Both the position numbers and the translations under genes were made by a program. The notes under the pieces were generated by a model. The model was not told the DNA's origin and ran no database searches. It saw nothing but the letters and a program-made list of their open reading frames with translations. A stretch of 64,000 nt of DNA from NCBI RefSeq assembly GCF_020169515.1, contig NZ_JAHMHW010000009.1:62001-126000 (forward strand). Reading direction: 5' to 3'. Numbering within the stretch: position 1 is the stretch's first letter; every line of letters begins with the position of its first letter. The DNA comes from Paenibacillus vietnamensis (GTDB lineage Bacteria; Bacillota; Bacilli; Paenibacillales; Paenibacillaceae). This document shows, piece by piece, positions 18,053 to 25,610 of this stretch.

Positions 18053-18068
18053 TTGACCGGACGGTCAA
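18053..18068. promoter_or_regulatory. probable TetR operator, regulator side
   Basis: TTGACCG-GA-CGGTCAA is a perfect inverted repeat with 7-base arms, placed just downstream of a TATAAT -10 box (18042-18047) for the TetR gene. Binding here would block the regulator's own transcription (autorepression). Confidence 0.75.
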
Positions 18069-18093
18069 ATGTTAAAGAAAGGACGGCTGTACG

Positions 18094-18996
18094 ATGGACA
18101 AAAAAACACTGATCCTGCAGCATGCGATGGACCTGTTCGCAGAGAAAGGCTACCATCAGACCACCATTCAAGACATCGCGGATGCAGCCGGCATCGCAAA
18201 AGGCGGCATTTATTTCTATTTTAAGTCGAAGGAGGATCTGGTACTCGCGGGATTCGCGCAGTATCATGACCGGTTGTTCAAAAGTGTGTCCGACGCAGCT
18301 GCCCGATATGCATTTGACCCAAAGGAAGCGCTGGTCCAGCAAATTATGGTTCAGTTCAACGAGCTCGCTTCGCACTACGGACTGCTTTCCTTGTTCTGGC
18401 GCGGCCGGGTGGACGTCAGCGACGAGATCAGGCAGCTGTCGATGAAAATGCGGACAAAGTTTTTCATGTGGTTCCGCAACCAGATCATCTCCCTGTACGG
18501 TCCCGGCATCGAGCCTCACGCCTTCGACCTGTCGGCGCTCACGACCGCGCTCATCCGGGAGTATATGGGGTTTATTTTGCTCAACGGAGTTCAGCCTCCC
18601 GTCAGGGAAGTCGCCGAATTCATCGTGTCGCGGCTGGATAATTCCATTCAAGGTATTCTTAGCGCCAAGGAGCCTCCAGTGCTGACGAATGCGTTGATGC
18701 GGTCCATCATTCCTGAAATGGATGTGCCGGAAGGAGTATCGGCGGCAAGCAGGCTGGCTGCCGGGGCGGATGCCGTGCTCGGCCGGTTAGAAGAATGGCC
18801 GCTGCCGGAAGAGGATCGGATAAAGGCCAAACAGGCGGCAGAGGCGCTGAAGGAGGAGGCCGGACAGCCGAAGCCGCGACGGATCGTAGCCGAAGGCCTG
18901 GTTATGGTGCTTCAGTCGGCAGCAGGCAAGGCATTACCGCCCGAGTGTCCGGAGATGGAACAGCTTAAACTCATTCTGAATGAATTAGAGGCTTGA
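18094..18996 (+). CDS. TetR-family transcriptional repressor
   Basis: 300 aa, longer than most TetR proteins (about 200). The N-terminal DNA-binding domain is canonical: AMDLFAEKGYHQTTIQDIADAAGIAKGGIYFYFKSKEDL (residues 11-50). The ligand-binding part extends through 190 and is followed by an additional alpha-helical tail of about 100 residues rich in Glu and Ala. Divergent from the 14-TM exporter, with palindromes at both promoters, so it most likely represses that gene and itself until the drug binds. The gene ends inside a hairpin (18987-19026). Confidence 0.9.
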   Translation: MDKKTLILQHAMDLFAEKGYHQTTIQDIADAAGIAKGGIYFYFKSKEDLVLAGFAQYHDRLFKSVSDAAARYAFDPKEALVQQIMVQFNELASHYGLLSLFWRGRVDVSDEIRQLSMKMRTKFFMWFRNQIISLYGPGIEPHAFDLSALTTALIREYMGFILLNGVQPPVREVAEFIVSRLDNSIQGILSAKEPPVLTNALMRSIIPEMDVPEGVSAASRLAAGADAVLGRLEEWPLPEEDRIKAKQAAEALKEEAGQPKPRRIVAEGLVMVLQSAAGKALPPECPEMEQLKLILNELEA

Positions 18997-19026
18997 AGGC
19001 TGCCGGCGGCAGTTCTTCAAGCCTCT
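18987..19026. other. strong hairpin at the end of the TetR gene
   Basis: AGAGGCTTGAAG pairs with CTTCAAGCCTCT over 12 bases, with an inner GCTGCC/GGCAG pairing. No T-run follows on either strand, so this is not a typical intrinsic terminator; it might protect the 3-prime end of the message. Confidence 0.55.
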
Positions 19027-19110
19027 AATCATGCCATTGGTCATGACGGGCAGCTCCCGGAAGAAGGGCCCGGCTCTGAAAGCATGATAAGAACCCCGCC
19101 CCATGACCGT

Positions 19111-19473
19111 TTACGGCTTATCGATCTTGCTAATTTTCTTAGCCGTCGCTTGTGCGGGATACGATTCGGCCACCGCGCCCTCCAGCTCGATGCTGACCTT
19201 GTCCCCCACTTCGATCGCAGCTAAATCTTCTTCCTTCTCCGCGGAAACCCACATCGCCTCCGGCTGAGCGACATTTAAAAATTCCTCGGGCGTCTTGCCT
19301 TCCAGCTCCGTCAGGTCCCCGCTTCTCACGACCAAAATCCGCGGAGCATCCTTCGCGATAACGTAACCTTCCTTATAATCCCAGCCGCCGTTTGCCGCCT
19401 CATCCTTCCCGCCATTCCCCGAACAGCCGGCCAGGATAACGGCCATGACGACGAACACAAACCATTTTTTCAT
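19111..19473 (-). CDS. DUF3221-like lipoprotein
   Basis: 120 aa with a lipoprotein signal peptide: MKKWF, hydrophobic stretch, and the lipobox LAGC with Cys17. The mature part (GYVIAKDAPRILVVRSGD ... AMWVSAEKEEDLAAIEVGDKVSIELEGAVAESYPAQATAKKI) matches the small beta-barrel pattern of DUF3221/YobA-type lipoproteins of Bacilli: an OB-like fold with the central VGDKV turn. Anchored outside the membrane; function of the family is unknown. AGGAGGG lies about nine bases before the start. A perfect 18-base palindrome lies 32 bases upstream. Confidence 0.75.
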   Translation of the reverse strand: MKKWFVFVVMAVILAGCSGNGGKDEAANGGWDYKEGYVIAKDAPRILVVRSGDLTELEGKTPEEFLNVAQPEAMWVSAEKEEDLAAIEVGDKVSIELEGAVAESYPAQATAKKISKIDKP

Positions 19474-19504
19474 CGATTAATCCCTCCTTACATCCTCTTA
19501 AGAA

Positions 19505-19522
19505 ATTGCTTATATAAGCAAT
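19505..19522. promoter_or_regulatory. perfect 18-base palindrome upstream of the lipoprotein
   Basis: ATTGCTTATATAAGCAAT is a perfect palindrome centred about 40 bases before the lipoprotein start, in the usual position for an operator near -10. The binding protein is unknown. The remainder of the 308-base gap 19474-19781 contains the dispersed repeat described next. Confidence 0.5.
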
Positions 19523-19667
19523 ATACCCTTTAACGGAGCCCCGGAACCATCCGGGGACAAGGGGTTTCGCCGACCGGATCCGCCACCCGGGCATTCAAAT
19601 TTTCAATCATCGCCGCCTAACCCTGACATACTGCTGTCAGTCATCCCCTGTTACTATAAACTCAAAC

Positions 19668-19751
19668 AAGCGTAAACGGCTGACGCTATGCACGAACCGT
19701 TAGCTGCATCTTTGTGCAGCTCGGTTCTGTGACGTCCTTTGGCGGTAAAGC
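19668..19751. repeat. dispersed hairpin repeat, copy 1
   Basis: About 84 bases nearly identical to 53331-53418. The core GAACCG-TT-AGCTGCA pairs with TGCAGCT-CGGTTC around a six-base loop (19694-19727). The two copies differ by a compensated base pair in the stem. It lies 30 bases upstream of the + strand exporter but the other copy lies among minus-strand genes, so a mobile or structural repeat is more likely than a cis-regulator. Confidence 0.75.
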
Positions 19752-19781
19752 TTAAATCCAAATCGAGAGGAAGATTGAAAA

Positions 19782-21308
19782 ATGATTAAAGATGCTAACA
19801 AATCCGGCTGGATCGTAGCGGGACTTCTGCTATCCATCCTGATGGCGTCCATGGACAACACGATTGTTGCTACGGCAATGGGGACGATTGTCGGGGAGCT
19901 GGGGGGCCTCGACCAGTTCGTATGGGTCACCTCGGCCTACATGGTCGCCGAGATGGCGGGCATGCCGATTTTCGGCAAGCTGTCGGATATGTACGGACGC
20001 AAACGGTTTTTCCTGTTCGGGATTATCGTATTTATGATCGGCTCCGCATTGTGCGGGACCGCAGGCTCGATTACGGAGCTCAGCATCTACCGTGCCATTC
20101 AAGGCGTAGGGGCCGGGGCGCTGGTGCCGATTACGTTCACGGTGCTGATGGATGCCGTATCACCTGAGAACCGGGGCAAGCTGATGGGGCTGTTCGGCGC
20201 GGTATTCGGCATGTCGAGCATTTTTGGCCCGCTGCTGGGCGCATTCATCACCGATTACTGGAGCTGGGAATGGATTTTCTATATTAATCTGCCGATCGGA
20301 ATCGCTTCATTGTTCCTTGTCGCCAAGTTTTACAAAGAATCGCTCAGCCGGACGAAGCAGAAAATCGATTGGCTTGGCGCGGTGACGCTCGTCGGAGCAA
20401 CCGTCTGTCTGATCTTCTCCCTGGAGCTCGGAGGCAAAATTTACGCCTGGGATTCCCTGCCGATCATCGGCTTGCTGGCCGGCTTCGCCGTTCTCGGCAT
20501 CCTGTTCCTGTTCGCGGAGAAAAAAGCCGAGGAACCGATTATCTCGTTCGCGATGTTCAAAGTGCGCCTGTTCGCCAGCAGTACCTTGATCGCGCTGCTC
20601 AGCGGCGCGGCGTTCATCGGAGCGTCGGTTTATCTCCCTATTTTCATCCAGGGCGTGCTCGGCGGTACGGCAACGAACTCCGGCCTTATGCTGCTGCCGA
20701 TGATGCTCGGCACGGTCGTCACGGCTACTCTGGGCGGGATCGTGATGGCGCGCTTGTCCTACCGTACGATTCTCGTATCAACGCTGGCGCTGCTTGTGAT
20801 CGGACTCGGCATGCTGACGACGATTTCGGCGGAATCTCCACGGCTGGCGATTACCTTCTATATGATTATCGTCGGCCTGGGTATCGGAGCTTCCTTCTCG
20901 GTGCTGACGAACGCCGCCATTCATGACATTCCGGCAACGCAGCGCGGCGCCGCGACGGCAACCTTGAACTTCCTGCGCTCCTTCGGAATGATGCTGGGTA
21001 TTACCGTATTCGGCATTTTGCAAAACCAGTCCATGACGCGCAAGCTGACCGCTTCGTTCCAAGCCGGAGGAGCGGATACCATGCCGCAGAACATTAACCT
21101 GAACGATCCGTACGTGCTAATGGAGCCGGCCACCCGCGCGGCCATTCCGGAGAACGTGCTTGACCGTCTGCTCGGCGGGGTGTCCTCCTCCATCACCGAA
21201 GTATTCCTGTGGGGCTTGATCCCGGCCGTTCTGGCCATATTGGCAGCCTGCGTCATGGGACGCCAAAAGCATGATCCGAAAGCGGAAATGGAAGCTTACG
21301 GACATTAA
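19782..21308 (+). CDS. 14-TM MFS multidrug exporter (DHA2 type)
   Basis: 508 aa with about 14 helices. TM1 has MASMDNTIVATAMGTIVGEL, motif A is GKLSDMYGRKR (near 65-75), and motif C GPLLGAF (near 147). It resembles the minus-strand exporter at 16324 but is clearly a different protein, probably an old paralogue. AGAGGAAG precedes the ATG. No regulator adjoins it directly; whether the TetR at 18094 controls it is not supported, since no TTGACCG palindrome is present upstream. A double hairpin terminator follows. Confidence 0.9.
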   Translation: MIKDANKSGWIVAGLLLSILMASMDNTIVATAMGTIVGELGGLDQFVWVTSAYMVAEMAGMPIFGKLSDMYGRKRFFLFGIIVFMIGSALCGTAGSITELSIYRAIQGVGAGALVPITFTVLMDAVSPENRGKLMGLFGAVFGMSSIFGPLLGAFITDYWSWEWIFYINLPIGIASLFLVAKFYKESLSRTKQKIDWLGAVTLVGATVCLIFSLELGGKIYAWDSLPIIGLLAGFAVLGILFLFAEKKAEEPIISFAMFKVRLFASSTLIALLSGAAFIGASVYLPIFIQGVLGGTATNSGLMLLPMMLGTVVTATLGGIVMARLSYRTILVSTLALLVIGLGMLTTISAESPRLAITFYMIIVGLGIGASFSVLTNAAIHDIPATQRGAATATLNFLRSFGMMLGITVFGILQNQSMTRKLTASFQAGGADTMPQNINLNDPYVLMEPATRAAIPENVLDRLLGGVSSSITEVFLWGLIPAVLAILAACVMGRQKHDPKAEMEAYGH

Positions 21309-21327
21309 TGAGCGGTTAACCGGCCAC

Positions 21328-21396
21328 GGTCCGTGCTATAGCACGGACCAAAAAAAGCGCAATCCGATGTCTCTTCGGCATTCGATTGCGCTTTTT
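21328..21396 (+). terminator. double-hairpin terminator after the exporter
   Basis: First a perfect 22-base palindrome (21328-21349, arms GGTCCGTGCTA), then AAAGCGCAATC pairing with GATTGCGCTTTTT (21356-21396). The second is a standard intrinsic terminator for the plus strand. The A7 run between them could serve the first hairpin as a minus-strand terminator. Confidence 0.85.
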
Positions 21397-21577
21397 GCCA
21401 TTAAGCTGTTTCCGCTGAAACTTCTCAATCACTCGCCAGTTAGACTGCACTTCATGCATCAGAAAGACTGACTTCTAGTTCAGACAACAACACTCGCCAT
21501 AACGCATCTCATGTCAGGTTTCCGCTGTACAATATGCATCAGAAAACAAACTTCTCATACTTAAGCCCAGCCCGGCT

Positions 21578-22195
21578 TCATAAACGAGCAGCCTGCAAAA
21601 TAGCGATCGCCGCCCGCTCCCTGCGTTCCGGGTCCTCGCTGCGCATGGCCGCCTTCAAAATGTCCAGGGCTTCGCGGAGTGTCTCCTCGTCAATAAGACC
21701 CTGCCGGGACAACGCAGGCTTCGCTAACAAACGCTCCAGCTCCTGTTCGGTAACGGAACGCCCGAAGCTTCCGATCTCTCCGTCCTGTTCGAGAAATGCA
21801 AGCAGCTCCGGATGCAGATCATCGCGTAGCAGGCTTCTCAGCCAGGTCACTCCGCGCCGGTGGCAGCTGCCGTCCTCGGCATTGTCGAACAAATCGAGGT
21901 AATAGTAGTCGCCTACGTCCCCCAAATGGATGCGCATGCCGTCGTCCACGATCACATAATCGCCGTCCCGCATGCCATAGGCAAACAGGCTGAGCTCCTC
22001 AAAGCGGCGGCTCCATTCCCGTTCCGGCAGCCCCGCAGGCCCGAATGCCTCTGCCAGCTTCGCAGCAAGCCCCGCCATGTCCAGCTTCTCCAGATCGCCA
22101 ATACCGTGCCAGCCGAAGCATACGTAATTGTCCTCCAAAAATTCCTTCATCCGGTTTTTGCCCTCAAACTCTGCTTTCATCCGGTACAATTGCAC
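21578..22195 (-). CDS. stand-alone Mrr N-terminal-like domain protein
   Basis: 205 aa, GTG start at 22195 with GGAGG seven bases before. Residues 15-115 resemble the N-terminal domain found before Mrr-type restriction nucleases and in related PUA/EVE-like proteins: VCFGWHGIGDLEKLD, then FEELSLFAYGMRDGDYVIVDDGMRIHLGDVGDYYYLDLFD. No PD-(D/E)xK nuclease core follows; the rest (120-205) is acidic and helical. It is unaccompanied by restriction or modification genes. It may bind modified bases or RNA (inference from fold); true function unknown. Confidence 0.55.
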   Translation of the reverse strand: MQLYRMKAEFEGKNRMKEFLEDNYVCFGWHGIGDLEKLDMAGLAAKLAEAFGPAGLPEREWSRRFEELSLFAYGMRDGDYVIVDDGMRIHLGDVGDYYYLDLFDNAEDGSCHRRGVTWLRSLLRDDLHPELLAFLEQDGEIGSFGRSVTEQELERLLAKPALSRQGLIDEETLREALDILKAAMRSEDPERRERAAIAILQAARL

Positions 22196-22218
22196 CGCCC
22201 ATCCTCCTATCCAATTTC

Positions 22219-22254
22219 AAAAAAATAAGGAGCCTTCCCATAAGGAAGTGCTCC
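22219..22254 (-). terminator. terminator of the ArsR-AHSA1 operon
   Basis: Minus strand GGAGC-AC-TTCC loop GGAA-GG-CTCC followed by TTATTTTTTT. It is about 70 bases beyond the AHSA1 gene and overlaps the leader of the Mrr-N-like gene. Confidence 0.8.
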
Positions 22255-22326
22255 GCGATTCTCGTTTCCGTGGAAAACCCGCCGCAGCCGGGCTTCCCTA
22301 ACCCGCATCCGCGGACATAGGCCGCA

Positions 22327-22860
22327 TTAGCTGCTCTTTTGAATATCTTCCAGATAGGTTTCCAGGTTTTCCATTGTTTCCGTAATGCCTTGCAGCATGC
22401 CCATATCCAGCACCGTTTGCAGCGCCTCCGCCGTATCATAAAGCGCGCTGTTCACGAGCTTCGTTGTGCCGCCCTGATCGATGAAATCAAGCGTAACCAG
22501 CGTTGCTGGCATATTTTCCGCAATGTTGCCTTCCGCATCCGAGAAATAATCCGTATAAACAATCTGTTCCGGTACCGTGATCTCGCGGTAAACTCCCTTG
22601 CCCCACGACTCCATGCCGTAAAAGTCGCCCTGGTTTTTATCCTCGCACTTCATGCAATAATGCCAGATGCCGCCCGGACGGAAATCGACCGTACAAACAG
22701 GAATTGTCCAGCCCTTCGGCCCCCACCAGCGCTTCAAATGCTCCGCCTCCGAGAATGCTTTGTAAACGAGCTCTCGCGGCGCTTGAAACACCCGCTCCAA
22801 GACCAGCGTGTTGCCCTCAACTCTGGATACCAGCTTGTTAGTTGCATTTGGATTTGTCAT
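22327..22860 (-). CDS. SRPBCC / AHSA1-family protein
   Basis: 177 aa START-fold protein of the AHSA1 (activator of Hsp90 ATPase homologue) group. Hallmarks are LERVFQAPRELVYKAFSEAEHLKRWWGPKGW (20-50), the FRPGGIWHY strand (60-68) and the C-terminal long helix with GMLQGITETMENLETYLE. These proteins bind hydrophobic ligands in a central cavity. Encoded 54 bases after an ArsR-type regulator in the same direction, a very common pairing in Bacilli; the regulator probably senses conditions under which this binding protein is needed. GGGAGG precedes the start. Confidence 0.9.
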   Translation of the reverse strand: MTNPNATNKLVSRVEGNTLVLERVFQAPRELVYKAFSEAEHLKRWWGPKGWTIPVCTVDFRPGGIWHYCMKCEDKNQGDFYGMESWGKGVYREITVPEQIVYTDYFSDAEGNIAENMPATLVTLDFIDQGGTTKLVNSALYDTAEALQTVLDMGMLQGITETMENLETYLEDIQKSS

Positions 22861-22914
22861 CTTATTATTCCTCCCAATTTTCGATAGAATCGGTCAGCCG
22901 TTTACGGCCGCTCC

Positions 22915-23256
22915 CTAGTTCTTCTTATCCTTTTCCTCGCCTTGCAGCTCCCGCAAATAATCGTCCAGCCGATCGTATCGTTCCTCCCACATACGCCGGT
23001 AGGATTCCAGCCAAGCGTCCATTTCCTGAAACGGATCCGGCCGCAGCTTATAAATGCGCCGGTTGGCGACCGCCTGCACCTCAACGATGCCGGCCTCGCT
23101 CAAAACGCGCAAATGCTTGGACGCTTGAGGCTGACGAAGCCGAAGCCTTTCGGCGATTTCTCCAACCGTGAGGGGACTCTCGCGCAAAAGTTCAACGATC
23201 TGCAAGCGGTTAGGCTCGGCTAAAGCACTCATAACGTTAGCATCCATCACAATCAT
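22915..23256 (-). CDS. ArsR-family transcriptional regulator
   Basis: 113 aa winged-helix protein: ALAEPNRLQIVELLRESPLTVGEIAERLRLRQPQASKHLRVL (11-52) is the classic ArsR helix-turn-helix, and RRIYKLRPDPF forms the wing. No metal-binding Cys pairs are visible, placing it in the non-metal group usually paired with SRPBCC genes. The start is uncertain between 23256 and the ATG nine bases downstream, since neither has a strong site. A SigA promoter with an inverted repeat over its -35 lies about 95-130 bases upstream, consistent with autorepression. Confidence 0.88.
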   Translation of the reverse strand: MIVMDANVMSALAEPNRLQIVELLRESPLTVGEIAERLRLRQPQASKHLRVLSEAGIVEVQAVANRRIYKLRPDPFQEMDAWLESYRRMWEERYDRLDDYLRELQGEEKDKKN

Positions 23257-23348
23257 CCATTCGTAAGATCATCTCTTGCATTCGTCCCTCGGACGTTCGT
23301 TTTATCCGGTTGTTTCATCTCTCCTTTGTATTTCCTTTTGATGATGTA

Positions 23349-23386
23349 AATATACCATATAGGGAATATTCCTGTAAAGGAATATT
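23349..23386 (-). promoter_or_regulatory. promoter and operator of the ArsR-AHSA1 operon
   Basis: Minus strand -35 TTTACA (23378-23373), 18-base spacer, -10 TATATT (23354-23349). The perfect inverted repeat AATATTCCT-4-AGGAATATT (23365-23386) covers the -35 box, the expected site for a repressor of the ArsR type. Confidence 0.75.
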
Positions 23387-23422
23387 TGAAATTATTTTTC
23401 AAGCCCCGCCGGATCCTTCCCC

Positions 23423-23464
23423 AAAAAAAGAAAAAGCCGGCTCCCGATAAGGGAGGCCGGCCTT
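23423..23464 (-). terminator. terminator of the coat-like gene
   Basis: Minus strand GCCGGC-CTCCC loop GGGAG-CCGGC followed by TTTTTCTTTTTTT. It lies about 60 bases past the stop at 23524. Confidence 0.85.
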
Positions 23465-23523
23465 CCTGACGTATGTACGAAGCGGAGAGGTTGTCCCTCG
23501 TCCTGCTCCGACGCGCGGGTCGC

Positions 23524-23958
23524 TTAACGATACTTGTACCTTTTTTTGACGCGGCATTTGCGTTTGCAAACCTTTTTGCGCTTGCGGCAAACCTTTTTCC
23601 TATCTCTTTTCCCGACCGATACGGCTGTGACCGAGGCCAAGTCGATGTAGGTGACGACGCCGTCGACGCTTAATACAGCGTTTCCGCCGACAATGCCTAA
23701 ATATACGCCCGTTTGCGACGCGCTGTCATATTGAATGCGAACATTAGGCGTACCTACACCAATCTTTTCCAGAATGCTTTTGCCATGCTCTTTTTTCTTC
23801 CAGTCATCATCCTTGTCGCCTTTGCTGCCGTCACTTTTGCAGTCGCAATCCTTGCGCCCAGTGCTTTTGCAATCTTTGCCTTTGCTTTTGCAATCCGAAC
23901 CTCTGCTTTTACCGCGGCTCTTGTGTCCGGGGCTTTTGCAATCTCTTTTGCTAGACAC
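23524..23958 (-). CDS. Cys/Lys/Ser-rich protein, possible spore coat component
   Basis: 144 aa from the GTG at 23958 (AAGGAG nine bases upstream; a TTG three codons earlier overlaps the site). Three parts: a low-complexity N-terminus of K-S-R-C-D repeats such as DCKSKGKDCKS (1-60), a small central beta domain (GTPNVRIQYDSASQTGVYLGIVGGNAVLSVDGVVTYIDLASVTAVSVG, split here into its strands) resembling the CotB/YuzF (DUF2642) type, and a very basic tail of RKKVCRKRKKVCKRK. Eight or more Cys suggest disulfide or metal cross-linking. Coat localisation is an inference from composition in a spore former; no direct homologue recognised. Confidence 0.6.
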   Translation of the reverse strand: MSSKRDCKSPGHKSRGKSRGSDCKSKGKDCKSTGRKDCDCKSDGSKGDKDDDWKKKEHGKSILEKIGVGTPNVRIQYDSASQTGVYLGIVGGNAVLSVDGVVTYIDLASVTAVSVGKRDRKKVCRKRKKVCKRKCRVKKRYKYR

Positions 23959-24063
23959 GGCTACCAACTCCTTTCTTCTGAATTGCTATATTTTATGGGA
24001 TTTAATAGATTTGGTGTGGATGCTTGTACAAAATCCAGAGAGCAAATGCCCTTTTTTTTACAG

Positions 24064-24106
24064 AAAAAAAGCCTGCCCCAAGGAAGAAATCCCATAAGGC
24101 AGGCTC
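24064..24106 (-). terminator. terminator of the sigma-VOC pair
   Basis: Minus strand GCCTGCC, 20-base loop, GGCAGGC followed by TTTTTTT. It lies 15 bases after the VOC stop at 24121. Confidence 0.88.
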
Positions 24107-24120
24107 TGAATTCAAACAGA

Positions 24121-24594
24121 TCATCCAGCAAAATCGAACAGCCGTTTTCTTAACTTCTCCGCCTCTTCCGGCGTGCGATGCACACGGACGACTTCGTTTA
24201 CGTCAAATTTATTGCCGTCAGGATCGTAAAAAACGAAGTTAATGCCGCAGCTGTCCCGATCCCGCAGCTCCCCCGTTTTCACGCCGCTCCCTTGCAGCCG
24301 TTCGTACAATTCTTCAATTTGCCTTACCTCGAACGTCAACCGGAACATCTGATAACCCGATTTATCGGGAAACTGGTTATCGATTTCCCCTTCGGTTTCC
24401 ACCAGATGCAGCCATTGCCCGTCGGAAAGCTTTAATATAACTTGCGACTCAGACGGATTAAACGGCATCGCAAATTCGAGGCCAAAATTTCTCTGCCACC
24501 ATTCGGCCGACTTCAGCGGCTGCTTGACCGGCACATACACGGAGCAAATGCATTTCAAAGCATTGCCCGATTGCCCGCGAGCTTCTTCAGACAT
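24121..24594 (-). CDS. VOC (glyoxalase-fold) protein partnered with a sigma factor
   Basis: 157 aa with one VOC domain (about 12-137). First module ICSVYVPVKQPLKSAEWWQRNFGLEF, second module ending FVFYDPDGNKFDVNEV, then a charged helical tail. ATG at 24594 with AAGGG ten bases before; a TTG at 24600 is nearly as good. It directly follows a sigma factor gene that itself ends in a half-VOC module, repeating on a smaller scale the arrangement at 10.5-15.6 kb. Ligand unknown; a sensing partner for the sigma factor is an inference from this repeated pairing. Confidence 0.85.
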   Translation of the reverse strand: MSEEARGQSGNALKCICSVYVPVKQPLKSAEWWQRNFGLEFAMPFNPSESQVILKLSDGQWLHLVETEGEIDNQFPDKSGYQMFRLTFEVRQIEELYERLQGSGVKTGELRDRDSCGINFVFYDPDGNKFDVNEVVRVHRTPEEAEKLRKRLFDFAG

Positions 24595-24600
24595 TTCCAA

Positions 24601-25338
24601 TCATCCCTTCTCCTGATATGGTCCTGCACATCCATATAAACGGGGAACAGCGGCCAAACCAAACAGAGCGCTTAAAATGTTTTGGATACCGTATGAAAGA
24701 CGTTCCCGTCCGGATCCCGGAATGTAAAATGCAGCCTTCCGGCGGCCGTCTTGAGCTCGGCAAGTTTCGTGCCCTCGTTTTTTAAGGCCGATAAATGCCC
24801 TGTAAATGGCATCCGGGTCCCGCCTGCGGAAGGCTTCAACGAGCTCGTCAAACCGGACAGAATGCTGAAACGGCACAGGTAAACGTTTAACTGAGTGAGC
24901 GTCTTTTGCCAGTTCCTTTAATTTCCGGCGGGCCCGTCCCAGCGTTACCTGCGTTGCGGCTTCCTTCATCCCGACATATTCCGACGTTTCCTTGGCCGTA
25001 AAATCGAATACGTCCATGAGCAGCAAGATCACGGCCATTTTCGGCGGCAGCCGTTCCGCCAGCTGCTCCAGCAGCTCCCTGCTGGCAAGCATGGGATCCG
25101 GCTCGCTAGCTTCATGGCTTGGGGCAAGAGGAACGGTCCGGAGGCGCCTTTTTCTCTGTGCGTCGATCCACGTATTTTTGACGATACGGTAAAGAAATGC
25201 CTTTGTAACAGGCCGTTCCGGCTGCTTGCGCAGCGCCTCGTTCAGCTTCAGCCAGGCCTCCTGGGTCAAATCCTCGGCATCCCAATGATTCCCGGCCAGG
25301 TGCCTGCTGTATTGAAATAATAGCGGTTTCCAGTCCAT
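24601..25338 (-). CDS. ECF-type sigma factor with half-VOC tail, frameshifted near the end
   Basis: Sigma factor paralogous to that at 14.8 kb: region 2 (LLFQYSRHLAG..WDAEDLTQEAWLKL) and region 4 (FTAKETSEYVGMKEAATQVTLGRARRKL). As read, it gives 245 aa ending in a non-homologous tail. Removing one A from the A6 run (plus-strand T6 at 24778-24783) restores the ending AGRLHFTFRDPDGNVFHTVSKTF with a stop at 24672-24674, matching the half-VOC tail of the first sigma factor. So the tail is broken by a one-base insertion, by sequencing error, or is made by slippage on the A-run. ATG at 25338 is the first in-frame start after a stop. Confidence 0.75.
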   Translation of the reverse strand: MDWKPLLFQYSRHLAGNHWDAEDLTQEAWLKLNEALRKQPERPVTKAFLYRIVKNTWIDAQRKRRLRTVPLAPSHEASEPDPMLASRELLEQLAERLPPKMAVILLLMDVFDFTAKETSEYVGMKEAATQVTLGRARRKLKELAKDAHSVKRLPVPFQHSVRFDELVEAFRRRDPDAIYRAFIGLKKRGHETCRAQDGRRKAAFYIPGSGRERLSYGIQNILSALFGLAAVPRLYGCAGPYQEKG

Positions 25339-25421
25339 TCCTCTTCATTCGACTGCAGGCGGCTATTTTCCTTTTTTTATGAAACAACACAGAACCTGCC
25401 CTTCAGCTGAACCATCATAAG

Positions 25422-25610
25422 ATAACGAACACTGGAAACGTTATTGGCTCGAAAAGAACGGTTTCAGAATTGTTACGAACCGAGAAGAGGTTACTGCTCG
25501 GAATTCAGGGCTTTTCTTAAGTTTTACACTCCAATAACGATTGGAGAATTCGTTAAGCTTGAAAAACGGCCCAAATTACCCATATAGAGACTGTGAAGTT
25601 CGTTAGCGCA
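25422..25610. repeat. dispersed intergenic repeat, copy 1 (about 190 bases)
   Basis: Aligns along its whole length with 47881-48066; best-conserved pieces are TTTTACAC..TAATAACGAT and CCCATATAGAGA.TGTGA. Its first half also contains two related sub-units of about 50 bases sharing TTACGAAC and TTATTGCTCG-like strings. Occupies most of the 377-base gap 25339-25715. No ORF is conserved between copies. Confidence 0.7.

Noticed and set aside
19668-19751. Riboswitch upstream of the exporter
   Set aside because: The second copy of the element lies antisense within the gar operon, and the sequence does not match a riboswitch class I know.
21578-22195. Restriction-modification system
   Set aside because: Only the non-catalytic N-terminal domain is present, with no nuclease motif or methylase nearby.
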